Shown here: positions 11,152 to 20,110 of the stretch, piece after piece
Numbering within the stretch: position 1 is the first letter of the stretch
Layout of the letters: each line of letters opens with the position of its first letter
From: Trifolium pratense
Taxonomy: Eukaryota; Streptophyta; Magnoliopsida; Fabales; Fabaceae
Assembly: GCF_020283565.1 (NCBI RefSeq)
Contig: NC_060060.1
Location: forward strand, 29,388,001 to 29,452,000
Length of the DNA: 64,000 nt
Reading direction: 5' to 3'
Notes under the pieces: generated by a model
Seen by the model: the letters and a program-made list of their open reading frames with translations, nothing else
The model's database searches: none
Told to the model about the DNA's origin: nothing
Program-made: the position numbers and the translations under genes

Positions 11152-13245
11152 TCAAATTGAGATTTTGCATTTTGCCTCAACAAGCGTTTCCTGAATAAGC
11201 GATTGATTTCCGCCTTTCTTCCTCTTAGTGCTTGCGAGCTTTGATAAGATATCTGCTCTTGCATTATGTTCGCGAGGAACGTGCTTGACTTCAGTTTGTT
11301 TGAATTTGGTTAAATTTTCTTTGATTAAGTTTAAGTATTCCGTGAGTCGCTCGTCTTTTGTTTGGTATTCCCCGGTTATTTGTGATGCGACGAGTTGTGA
11401 GTCCGTGAATATCTTAATTTCCTCGGCTTCCATATCCTGAGCCAACCTTAATCCTGCCAAGAAGGCTTCGTACTCGGCTTGGTTGTTTGTGGTTGGAAAG
11501 GCGAGTTCGAGTGAAACTTCTATGAGTACTCCTTCACCGCTTTCGAGTATGATACCTGCACCGCTCCCTTGTGGATTCGAGGATCCATCTACGAAGATGG
11601 TCCATTTATTTTTATCCGGGGTAGATGGCGTGGTCATTTCGGCTATGAAGTCTGCTAGCACTTGGGCTTTTAAAGCCTTTCTGCTTTCGAAAAAGATTTC
11701 GAATTCGGACAACTCGAGTGACCATTTTAGCATTCGTCCTGTCATGTCTGGCCTCGCGAGGAGTTGCTTAATCGGTTGATCAGTTCGAACAACGATGGAG
11801 TGAGCTAAGAAGTAGTGTCTTAGCTTCCTCGCGGCCAAGACTACTGCTAAGGCCGTTTTTTCAATCTGTAAGTATCGGAGTTCTGGTCCTTGCAGAGCCT
11901 TACTCACGAAATAGACGGGTTTTTGCCCTTGCTCGGTTTCTCTTATGAGAACGGCACTGATGGCCTCCGATGCTACGGCGAGGTAAAGGTATAAGGTTTC
12001 CCCTTCGTTGGGTCGCGTTAGAACTGGGGGTTCGGATAATGCTCGTTTTAAGTGTTGTAGTGCATCCTCGCATTCCTTTGTCCATTCGAATGCGGATTCT
12101 TTTCGAAGTAATTTGAATAAAGGTAGCGCGTGTTGAGCGGATTTTGCGACAAAGCGAGATAAGGCTGTGAGCATCCCGTTTAATGATTGGATTGATTTCT
12201 TTGAGTCCGGCGTAGGGAATTCAAAGAACGCTCTGCATTTATCGGGGTTAGCTTCGATTCCTTTTTCGGTTAAGTAGAATCCGAGGAATTTGCCAGCTTT
12301 TACGCCGAACGTGCATTTTTCAGGATTGAATCTCATGTTATATTTTCTCGCTTGGTCGAATACTTTTTTCAGATGGGCTGTATGATCGACTTCCTCTTCG
12401 GATTTGACGATCATGTCATCCATGTATACTTCGAGCATGTCCCCGATTTCATTATTGAAGACTTTGTTCATCATCCTTTGATATGTGGCGCCTGCGTTTT
12501 TAAGCCCAAAAGGCATTACGTTGTAATAATAATTACCGGATTCGGTCATAAACGTTGTTTTCTTTTTATCGATTTCAGCCATTTTTATTTGATTATAACC
12601 CGAGTACGCGTCCATAAACGATAGTAATTTAAATCCTGACGAATTATCTACTAATTTGTCTATGTTAGGTAAAGGGTAAGCGTCTTTAGGGCAAGCCCTA
12701 TTAAGATCGGTATAATCAACACACATGCGCCATTTTCCATTCGATTTCTTAACAAGTACAACATTGGATAGCCAGGTGGTATACCTAGCTTCCGAAATGA
12801 AATTTGCCTCGAGGAGGTCTTTTACAGCTTTTTCAGCAGCCTCCGCTTTTTCGGGAGACTGCTTCCTACGCCGCTGAACAACGGCACTAGCCCTAGGATC
12901 TAAAGTCAACTGATGACAAGCGACCTCAGGGTCGATACCGGGCATCTCTGCAGCGCTCCAGGCGAACAGTTCAGCATTGTCCTTAAGGCAGGCGATCAAC
13001 TGCTTTTTGACCAAGTCGGGGATCCCAGTTCCAATCTTGATCCCTTTGAGGGGGTCTTCACCCAAGGGCACCAGCTCGAAATCTCCGTCCGGAATTGGGC
13101 GGTAGATTTTCTTTTCAGCCTCGGTGAGGTCCTTCTGCTTTTCTTCCTGATGCTCCTTTTTTGTAAGTCGAGCATCGATGTCGACGGAACCTCCAATAGT
13201 GTTTACCCCCGGATTTTTCTTTTCAGTTTTCTTGGGGGTTGCCAC
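11152..13245 (-). CDS. Gypsy pol: reverse transcriptase plus dual RNase H, truncated
   Basis: The frame holds an N-terminal linker, then RT from about residue 120 (WLSNVVLVKKSNGKWRMCVD, FMDAYSGYNQI, and the YMDD active site near residue 272). The Ty3-type RNase H covers about residues 400-520. A second RNase H covers about 548-675 with FVDGSS, NQAEYEA, FTDSQ and the NARAD motif. It would copy element RNA into DNA. The first codon is GTG, not ATG, so pol is probably not started here. It lies in the +1 frame relative to gag-pro, which ends 23 bases inside it. The last few codons before the stop at 11152 come from the junction with the copia LTR. Integrase is missing. Confidence 0.88.
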   Translation of the reverse strand: MATPKKTEKKNPGVNTIGGSVDIDARLTKKEHQEEKQKDLTEAEKKIYRPIPDGDFELVPLGEDPLKGIKIGTGIPDLVKKQLIACLKDNAELFAWSAAEMPGIDPEVACHQLTLDPRASAVVQRRRKQSPEKAEAAEKAVKDLLEANFISEARYTTWLSNVVLVKKSNGKWRMCVDYTDLNRACPKDAYPLPNIDKLVDNSSGFKLLSFMDAYSGYNQIKMAEIDKKKTTFMTESGNYYYNVMPFGLKNAGATYQRMMNKVFNNEIGDMLEVYMDDMIVKSEEEVDHTAHLKKVFDQARKYNMRFNPEKCTFGVKAGKFLGFYLTEKGIEANPDKCRAFFEFPTPDSKKSIQSLNGMLTALSRFVAKSAQHALPLFKLLRKESAFEWTKECEDALQHLKRALSEPPVLTRPNEGETLYLYLAVASEAISAVLIRETEQGQKPVYFVSKALQGPELRYLQIEKTALAVVLAARKLRHYFLAHSIVVRTDQPIKQLLARPDMTGRMLKWSLELSEFEIFFESRKALKAQVLADFIAEMTTPSTPDKNKWTIFVDGSSNPQGSGAGIILESGEGVLIEVSLELAFPTTNNQAEYEAFLAGLRLAQDMEAEEIKIFTDSQLVASQITGEYQTKDERLTEYLNLIKENLTKFKQTEVKHVPREHNARADILSKLASTKRKKGGNQSLIQETLVEAKCKISI

Positions 13246-15595
13246 GGTGCTTAGATTTTTTTGCCGCAGCCTCGAAGCATCTCCTCGCGGCAGCTATGTC
13301 GCCGTTGATGGTGGCGACCTGGCCGTCCGGTGTGTAGTATTTCAACTTCAAGTGAACGGTGGACGACACAGCAAACAACTCCGCTAAGGTAGTTCTGCCG
13401 ATGATGCAGTTGTACAGCGAAGGACAGTCGATGACCATGAATTGTGTCCTCACGGATTTCATAGACTTTTCCTCGCCGAAGGTGACGATGAGGTCCACAT
13501 ATCCCCAAGGCTTTGTAGTTGACCCGTTGAACCCCTGCAGGTCGGGTCCTACATAGGGAACCAAGTTTTTCTCCGACAGCTGCAAAGTTTTGAAAAGCCC
13601 CGAGTACATTACGTCGCACGAGCTCCCCTGATCTACGAGGATGCGGTGGACGTCGAAGTTCGCCATACGAGCCCTTACCAACAGTGGTATCTGATAGTTT
13701 GGCGAGCCCCCAGGAACTTCTGATTTGTAGAAGGCCAGCGGGTCGGAGTCTCCCTCAGGTTTGGAGACGGTGATGGGAGTCACTGAGCAGACATTTTCCA
13801 GCTCCTCGAACTTTCTTTTTACTGAGCCGAGGGTGATCTTGTTGAGCCCTCCCCCTGTTATCACCAGTGCTTTTGGGAAGTTTTCCCATGAGCCATTCAG
13901 ATGGGCGTTGAAATGCCTCATGAGCGCTCCCTCGTCCGATCCCGAGGATGGGAGTGGAATTTCAGGTGCTGAGATGGCAAGTGCCTGAGGGACGATGCCT
14001 CTGCTTTCCTGCTCGGGAACATCAATGGCCATTGCGACCTCTTGAGGCTCCCGCCGTTGTTGTTGTTGTCCTTGTTCGTCGTTCTGAACATATCTTCGAG
14101 CATAGCCCTTTTGAATCAGAATCTCGATGGCGTCTTTTAAGTGGACACAGTCCTCAGTAACGTGTCCATGGCTTTTATGATAGCGACAAAATTTCGTCCT
14201 ATCAGTATTTGCCTTCATGGGTTGCTGTCTCGGGAAGTGGATCCCAGCCTTTTTGAAGTCCGCAGCGGAGACTTCGGCGAAAATGCGATCTCTTGACGCA
14301 TTTAGTGGAGTGTATGTTGTAAACTTTCCTCGAGGAGGTTTGGAATCTTTAATCCTTTCCTCCTTCCCTTTTTCATTACCTCTTCGCGAGGTTCCAGCTT
14401 CATCTTTTTCGTGGTTCCTGGTTTTTTCTTGATTTTTAGGCCTCCTCAAATCTATGGCCTTCTGCTTCTCCTCGTAGGCGATGTACTTTTTTGCCTTTTC
14501 GAAGAATGCATCCAGCGTCTTCGGTTCTTCGATCCCGACAGCTTTAGCAAAGTCGCTGTCCCGATGTAGTCCCCTGTCGAGGAGATACAGCTTCATGCTC
14601 TCTTCGACCTTTACTTCTACGGCTGCTTTGTTGAACCGTTCGAGGTAGGACCTTAGAGGCTCGTTTTCGCCTTGAATGATGGCCTCGAGGGTTGCTTCAG
14701 TCTTTGGATGACGCCTCGAGGAGGTGAAATGAGCTCGGAAGCGGGCGCATAGGTCCGACCAGGAGTCTACGGATCCTGGTGCCAAGCTCTTGTACCAAGC
14801 CATAGCGCCTTTCCTCAGAGTCGTGGGAAAGAGCTTACACTTGATAGAGCCTCGTACATTTCTGTACTCGAGGAGAGCTTCTAGATTTTCGATGTGCTCG
14901 TCTGGGTCTGTCGAGCCATCGTAGGTATCCATTGCCGGTGGTTTCTCGAGTCCGACCGGTAGGGGGAGTTCGCGTATCCTTCGGGAGAGGGGGCCTTGGT
15001 GGCTGTCCCTTTCTTCCGGGGATCGGTTCCTTTGGCGGCGAGGAGGGTTGTCCCTTCTAGGGGAATGCCTCCTCGGTGGGGTGGAGTTTCGAGATATTGC
15101 CTCGTTTCTCCTTGGGCTCGACCTTCTCTCGCTCCTATGGCGAGGTGGTGATCGTGACCTGGAGTAGGTTCTGCTCCTCACAAGTGTGGGTGAACGGCGA
15201 GCTGGGCGAGCTTGCGCCGTTACCCTTGATTCAGCAATTGCGTCGATGCGACGGCTTTGTTGTTCGAGCCTTTGACTTTGCTGCTCGAATCGCTGGTTCT
15301 GCTGTAGGATGAGGTCTGACTGGCGATTGATTGCGTTCACCAGCGCAGCCATGATGTCCTGAACGGCAGCACCCGGGGGAACGACCATTGCCGGAGTCGC
15401 CTGTGGCGGGGTAGCCACAGGGATCTGCGGTTCTTCTGGATTGTAGGGCTCGTCATGCACGTTTTGCCCCTCTTGGCCATCTTCCGTTACGGAGGCGAAC
15501 TGGCCGTCCAACGGGTGGTACGACGCGTAGTCCATTGGTTGAGCGTTGTTCTCCGCCACGTGCTCCGGGATTTGATGGTTGTTAACGCCAGCCAT
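13223..15595 (-). CDS. Gypsy gag-protease polyprotein, 790 codons
   Basis: The ATG at 15595 lies about 80 bases downstream of the PBS. Residues 1-130 are Q/P-rich, and 130-205 form an Arg/Ser-rich stretch resembling RS domains. The retrotransposon gag core lies at about 215-370 (DTYDGSTDPDEHIENLEALL, MAWYKSL, ERFNKAAVEV). A CxxH..GH..C knuckle-like motif (CRYHKSHGHVTEDC) lies near 467-480. An aspartic protease with DQGSSCD lies near 650. Gag builds the particle and protease matures it. The product ends just past a run of seven adenines, where the frame would have to shift to enter pol. Confidence 0.88.
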   Translation of the reverse strand: MAGVNNHQIPEHVAENNAQPMDYASYHPLDGQFASVTEDGQEGQNVHDEPYNPEEPQIPVATPPQATPAMVVPPGAAVQDIMAALVNAINRQSDLILQQNQRFEQQSQRLEQQSRRIDAIAESRVTAQARPARRSPTLVRSRTYSRSRSPPRHRSERRSSPRRNEAISRNSTPPRRHSPRRDNPPRRQRNRSPEERDSHQGPLSRRIRELPLPVGLEKPPAMDTYDGSTDPDEHIENLEALLEYRNVRGSIKCKLFPTTLRKGAMAWYKSLAPGSVDSWSDLCARFRAHFTSSRRHPKTEATLEAIIQGENEPLRSYLERFNKAAVEVKVEESMKLYLLDRGLHRDSDFAKAVGIEEPKTLDAFFEKAKKYIAYEEKQKAIDLRRPKNQEKTRNHEKDEAGTSRRGNEKGKEERIKDSKPPRGKFTTYTPLNASRDRIFAEVSAADFKKAGIHFPRQQPMKANTDRTKFCRYHKSHGHVTEDCVHLKDAIEILIQKGYARRYVQNDEQGQQQQRREPQEVAMAIDVPEQESRGIVPQALAISAPEIPLPSSGSDEGALMRHFNAHLNGSWENFPKALVITGGGLNKITLGSVKRKFEELENVCSVTPITVSKPEGDSDPLAFYKSEVPGGSPNYQIPLLVRARMANFDVHRILVDQGSSCDVMYSGLFKTLQLSEKNLVPYVGPDLQGFNGSTTKPWGYVDLIVTFGEEKSMKSVRTQFMVIDCPSLYNCIIGRTTLAELFAVSSTVHLKLKYYTPDGQVATINGDIAAARRCFEAAAKKSKHRGNPQEN
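13256..13262 (-). other. A7 homopolymer at the gag-pro/pol frame junction
   Basis: On the minus strand gag reads GCA AAA AAA TCT over seven adenines, then stops 33 bases later. Pol is in the +1 frame. Related plant elements often carry gag and pol in one frame, so a one-base length change in this run is the simplest explanation. Programmed +1 shifting is the alternative. Confidence 0.55.
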
Positions 15596-15660
15596 TGGTC
15601 GTGAAGAAGGTGTTTTGAAGGAAGTTTAGTTTTTGGTTTGGTTAAACAGGGAAACTATCG

Positions 15661-15678
15661 TCCCCACAGTCGGCGCCA
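15661..15678 (-). other. Primer binding site of the gypsy element
   Basis: Minus strand TGGCGCCGACTGTGGGGA begins one base after the LTR end (CGATCA at 15680). The TGGCGCCG start and GGGGA end resemble the Asp-tRNA complement used by Athila/Tat elements, with a variable middle. Confidence 0.75.
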
Positions 15679-15679
15679 C

Positions 15680-16079
15680 TGATCGTGTTGACCAGAATGA
15701 AGCGACCTCGCCGGCGTTTGCGGTGGTTGAGAGCGTTTGAGACCCCTGTTGAAGCGGAGGGGGGTTGTGTACCTGCAGGCACTCCGACGCTCAAGTCAGT
15801 TTGTGTGTAAGGTTTTCTTGGCTAAAATAATGCGTACCTTGCAAATGAAGTGGAGTCACATATATATAGCCCCCAGCGCAGGGCCAAGGCTCTTGATGGC
15901 ATTAATGGCCATCAAGTGGCTGCCGGAAAACGGCTAAGGAGCCATGATGTGCAGTTAATGCTCATCATTCCGGCTTACGGCCGTTATAATACGTAAGAGT
16001 ATCAGACCGTTGGAGTCTTGCTCGGATCGTGTATGTTCGACACCTTCTGATGCTCGAGCTCGATGCTCGGCCCAGAACA
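15680..16079 (-). repeat. 5' LTR of the gypsy element, about 400 bp
   Basis: The inner end is fixed by the PBS. The outer end is taken as the TG at 16079 (TGTTCTGGGC), where GC content falls sharply, but a TG at 16101 is possible. The target duplication cannot be checked because the other LTR is outside the window. The frame at 15737-15937 plus is chance. Confidence 0.6.
15859..15868 (-). promoter_or_regulatory. TATA box of the gypsy LTR
   Basis: Minus strand CTATATATATGTG lies in the middle of the LTR, about 190 bp upstream of the PBS, a normal place for the LTR promoter. Confidence 0.6.
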
Positions 16080-16569
16080 GTACTCAACTGCAAGTTTGAA
16101 CATTTAATTTAACTTTGAACAAATTTAAATTAAAATCATTACTCTTTTCGGTCATTAGTATAGTCAAAAAATCATAATATCTTTATATTCCAACTTAATA
16201 GTACTACCTTTATTAGTCATTACCAACCTAAACGTCCATTAAAGGCAATACCTTTATTTTGAAGTCTGATGAAGACCAAAACTTGTGTAAGTAGTACAGG
16301 ATAAGCACAAGTGGAAGTACAAAAAAACAATAACACAACACTACTGTGTCTCTGTGATGAGGTAAACTAGTATTATGGATACGGCCATTTGGGACACGTG
16401 CTACACGTGCCAGTGTAGTAGTGTACAACAACAAACCATTTACATAAATACTGTAGTACAACTTTACTACCCATCATCGTCCTACGTAGTAGTGAAAGTG
16501 ATCATCAATTAATTCTAAAATATTCCAGGCAGAGATTCCCTCATCCCTCTTTTTCTGTTCATTTTTTTA
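16080..16569. other. Spacer with two G-boxes
   Basis: AT-rich sequence with no gene. Two CACGTG palindromes nine bases apart (16395-16400 and 16404-16409) are the only clear motifs. There is no nearby gene start they would obviously serve. Confidence 0.5.
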
Positions 16570-17909
16570 GAGAAATGATATTCTAACATCTAATTTTTTG
16601 ACAACATTTGACAACAATAATAAAAAAGTATTATTTTCACATGACAACAGGTTAATTTTGTAATTTTTGTATGTTGGCAAGGGTAACTTGATAATTTCAA
16701 GGACAAAATATTCTCTCTCTCTTATTTCTTCACAACCCATCGTCTTCCTCCTTCTTTTCTTCACCATTGTCGCACTGCTCTCTCTCATTCCATAAAAATC
16801 GGACACACATCAATATTGAAGAAACTGACTGTGAACATGATATATCCGACCATGTTCTGTTTTGTTGAAGACGACAACGATGACAGTGGCGGCCGGAAGA
16901 GAATGTATGTTTCACAACGGCGACCGACGGGGGCTTCGGTGACGGTGATGCTCTGATCTGAATGAGAGGGAAACAAAACCCATTGTTCTTCAACAACAAC
17001 AATCCAGAGATGTGTTTCCTCAATCATAGTACAAATTTTGATGGGGCTTATTTCAATATTTCAATTGAAGAGTAAGTGAATTTGGGAGGAGTCATTATGC
17101 TTTCAATGTTGCTCACTGCTATTGTTATATTCTTTTGTGTTGGTGTTGGGTTGTGTTTTAATTTTGTTGAATCTTGCTTATTTGGATGTCATTATGCAGG
17201 TTCACTTGGGAAATGGAAGAACAATGACATTTGTCAAAGGAAAGTATTAGTATGTGCATCATAAGTGAAGAATGTTTGGATTGGTTTTGATTCACATAGC
17301 TTGATAATCTTCTGCATAATTTTTAACAGACCAAGATTTCACAAGACAAAAGAGATATGCTTTGACACCACTATGAAGAATTTGAAGTTCTTTCATTGGC
17401 AAAGGACAAATACACCACTATGGAGCATTTGAAGTTTTCCCATTGGCAAATGACAAATTTTGAAATTAGTTCATTGTGTTTAAGATTGTTAGGGAAGCAA
17501 GATAAATATATGGCAGGAACCATGGCTAAGACATTGACACAAATACAATGATTCATATACAATACTAACCTCTTGCATCAAAGTTACACTTCAAGTCTTC
17601 AACATCTTCAATATGCTAACATCAACTGAGATTTTTCACTGAACATAGTTCTTCACTAAAAGCTATAGGTGAATAGAGTGGAACATAGTTGACAGATCTA
17701 TGAGAGATGAGTTAAATGAGAGAGCAAAGAGCTGATTAGGAAAGGGGAAAAATGGGTGAGCGGGAACAAAGAGAGGGAATGCTTAACACATTGGGATTTT
17801 TTTACTTAAAGAAAATGAAAACTCAAACAAAAAAATGAGAGAGAAAATAATATTTTTTATTATTGTTGTCCAATGTTGTTCAAAAAATGTTGTCCATATA
17901 TCATTTCTC
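16570..17909. mobile_element. Non-autonomous TIR DNA element, 1.34 kb (MULE- or hAT-like)
   Basis: The left end (GAGAAATGATAT, with GACAACA words and ACAATAATAAAAAA by 16626) is mirrored at the right end (TTTTTTATTATTGTTGT to ATATCATTTCTC at 17909), giving TIRs of about 58 bp. Both ends are flanked by TTTTTTTA (16562-16569 and 17910-17917), an 8-bp duplication, although it is low complexity. No transposase frame is seen. Part of the interior (about 16800-17010) is GC-richer than its surroundings and could be captured gene sequence. Confidence 0.7.
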
Positions 17910-17917
17910 TTTTTTTA

Positions 17918-18475
17918 TGTTTCAAGATCAAATATGCCTTTAATACAAGAGTAAACCGTCAAATACTTCTGAAATTTTAAAATTTATTAAATACTCCTGA
18001 AATTTGGAAATTGGCAAATACCCCTCTGAAATTTTAAAAAGTCAATTAAATTGTCTCCTGACACTGCCAGTCTTGATTGACTTTTAGAAAATTCTCATGT
18101 CGGGAGGCAATTTGACCTTTAGAGTGGTGGTTCATAGTAACAAAAGTACTACAAAACAGTTACGTTCTGACATTCAAGTTGGTATGTGATTAAGGTGAGA
18201 TGAAAGACGAAAAAAATGAATCATACCTTTGCGCGAAAGCCTCCACGCTTATATAAAAGGAACAATTGTAGCCATCAAGCCTCCACGCTTATATAAGAGG
18301 AACAATTGTAATCGTCAACTTGATACTCGACGTGGAGTGTGGAGAGTTGTTGGGATCAATCTAGCAGTCTACATGAACCGTGAGGAACGTATTTCGACGT
18401 ACTGCATAAGTGACATGTGTACCACACCATTGATGCAGTGTGGATATAGACTAAAAATATCAAACCCATTTTTTA
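17918..18475. other. Spacer with a dispersed repeat fragment
   Basis: 17951-18026 resembles 63231-63303 in the same orientation (shared words CTGAAATTTTAAAATT and AAATTTGGAAAT), so both are pieces of one repeat family. No gene was seen; the frame at 18229-18540 crosses a tandem repeat and a MITE. Confidence 0.5.
18237..18316 (+). repeat. 40-bp tandem duplication carrying TATATAA
   Basis: Units 18237-18276 and 18277-18316 both read AAGCCTCCACGCTTATATAA at their start and GGAACAATTGTA in the middle, differing at a few positions near the ends. Each copy holds a TATA-like CTTATATAA. Confidence 0.85.
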
Positions 18476-18650
18476 GGAAAATGTTAACATGTGCACCAAA
18501 GGCACATGTTAAGGAAGTAAAAGTAGAAATAATATATTGAAATTTGTGCATTTAATTTCTTAAACATTAAATTAGTTTTCTAACATTAAATGCAAATTTA
18601 TATATTTAAAACCTTAACATATGTCTTTGATGTACATGCTAACCTGACCC
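18476..18650. mobile_element. Fold-back MITE, copy 1 (MULE-type, 175 bp)
   Basis: The ends are GGAAAATGTTAACATGTGC and, inverted, GGGTCAGGTTAGCATGTAC. A subterminal palindrome TTAACATGTGC...GCACATGTTAA lies just inside the left end. Flanks CATTTTTTA (18467-18475) and AATATTTTA (18651-18659) match at 7 of 9 positions, a decayed 9-bp duplication. The same family recurs at 39061-39241. Confidence 0.7.
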
Positions 18651-18998
18651 AATATTTTAAGTGAAAATTTTACCTGAAATCAAATTATTAATCTCTATAA
18701 TTGTGCGCGATGACATTAATAAGTTCACAACAAAAATAGAATAAAACTAAAACCAACACGACGTCGTTTGGTAGAATCAAACCGTTGCATTGATTACAAG
18801 AAGATTTTTAATTAATGGTGTTATTGGTGGGTCCCGCCACTAGGAGCGTGTCTCTCAACCCACCTAACAGCGCGTGGTGTTGAAACTGAACATTGAAATA
18901 AAAGTTTCAGTTCTTTTTTCGTGTACTTTTCTACTTCTTCAAACTTCACTCTATTATTCTATTTTCTTCCGCCATAGCTAACAGTGAGAAGAAACTAA
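18651..18998. other. Spacer without recognised features
   Basis: AT-rich, with one GC-richer patch near 18825-18880. No gene, RNA or repeat structure was seen. Confidence 0.4.
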
Positions 18999-19948
18999 GT
19001 CTATGTTTGGTTACGCGTTTCCACTCCTCAAACTCACGTTTTGACCGCTAAACGTGATTCTTGTCTTTTGCCAACATGTTTGGTTTTGTCTTCAACAATT
19101 GATTCTAACTTCTAAACGCGAGTCTACCAGAAGCCAGGAATCCTAGCTTTCACGGTGACTCAAAATCAATTCTTGATTTGTTGTTGGGTTACAGAGTCAT
19201 AATTTTTATTATTCCATCACTACCCTTAACCACTATCATCAGTTACTCAACACATATTCACAACAACACAAATCCTGATGATGTTACCTTTCCTCTCTGA
19301 AATTCACAGCAACACATATTCATCTCCCAAATATAGAAACGGTGATGATGGTCCTATTAAAAGCGAGCAAAGACGAGCACAAATCCTGGATCTTGAAATT
19401 AGAGAATTGTGAAAGTGAAAATGGTGACTTATTGAGAAATATCATTCATTGATTTGGAAGAGAGATTGAGGGTTTGTATTGAAGGAAAAAGGAGGTGAGA
19501 AATGAATATGTTGAAAGCGTATTGAGAGATGAGGGAAGAAGATAATGGAAATGGTAAAGGGAAGGTACTAGAGAAATGGAGATAGTTGGAGTATTTTTTG
19601 TTGACAAATTTTTTAAATTGATTTTAATTAATTAGATAAACTCAAAGCGGTTGTCACATTTAATCAAATTAAACATTATATAATTTCGCTTATAAAAAAA
19701 AAATTATATAATTTCACTTGGTCTTCATATTTATCTTGATATTGTATATTATACCCTTTTGGTAATTTTCACATCTAAAAGCAATTTTAATTTCAAATTA
19801 CCAAACAACATTAAAAGTTGAGAATCACTTTTGAATAATATATCCAAACATAAATCAATTCTAACCAACTCACTTTTAACTAAAATCAATTCTGTTAAAC
19901 TCAATTCTACCAAACTCAATTTTAGCCAACACTAAACCAAACACACCC
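18999..19948. mobile_element. PIF/Harbinger-like non-autonomous element, 950 bp
   Basis: The left end GTCTATGTTTGGTT and inverted right end GGGTGTGTTTGGTT match a common PIF/Harbinger (Tourist-like) terminus. The 3-bp duplication is TAA (18996-18998 and 19949-19951). The right subterminal region repeats CAATTCTA-type words. No transposase frame was seen. It lies about 160 bp upstream of the callose synthase start, so it may contribute promoter sequence. Confidence 0.75.
19688..19702 (+). mobile_element. Micro-retroposon: GCTTATA plus A-tract
   Basis: 15 bp (GCTTAT then As) sit between two exact copies of ATTATATAATTTC (19675-19687 and 19703-19715). The direct repeats and A-tract suggest target-primed insertion. 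It lies inside the Harbinger-like element, so it is younger than it. Confidence 0.6.
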
Positions 19949-19951
19949 TAA

Positions 19952-20110
19952 AACAAAAAACCGAAACACAACAACAACGAGAAACTGAAGAGAAAATGAA
20001 AAATCAAAACTAACTCACGAAACAACAAAATGCATTCAATTTCATAAACCGTTTATTTTTAGTAACAAACTCTCAACTTCTCACTTTCTGTTAAACGGTT
20101 ACTAATCACC
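19952..20110 (+). promoter_or_regulatory. Leader/proximal promoter of the callose synthase gene
   Basis: A-rich sequence of 159 bp between the Harbinger-like element and the ATG. No confident TATA box was picked. ATGs at 19995 and 20030 precede the start, so transcription may begin close to the gene or short upstream ORFs may exist. Confidence 0.4.

Larger units (their letters stand above)
1571..11154 (-). mobile_element. 5' LTR of the copia element, split by a nested insertion
   Basis: With the nested element (1800-9664) and one copy of its target duplication removed, the LTR is about 1.71 kb: 1571-1799 plus 9670-11154. Its ends are inverted, TGATGT at 11154 and ACTTCA at 1571 on the minus strand, and the PBS follows directly. 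At 11154 it abuts gypsy pol, so the copia element integrated into a gypsy element. The partner LTR and the copia target duplication lie left of the window, so the outer end rests on the TG..CA rule and on the sudden end of gypsy coding sequence. ORFs inside the LTR (for example 10005-10190 and 10794-11033) are taken as chance. Confidence 0.7.
11152..16079 (-). mobile_element. Ty3/gypsy Tat-lineage retrotransposon, 5' portion, cut by the copia insertion
   Basis: Reading down the minus strand there is a short LTR (about 16079-15680), a PBS, gag-protease, then RT and two RNase H domains. The sequence stops at 11154 where the copia LTR starts. Integrase and the 3' LTR must lie beyond the copia element, outside the window. 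The second, archaeal-type RNase H is the known hallmark of the Tat (Ogre/Retand/TatI-III) group. Confidence 0.85.
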
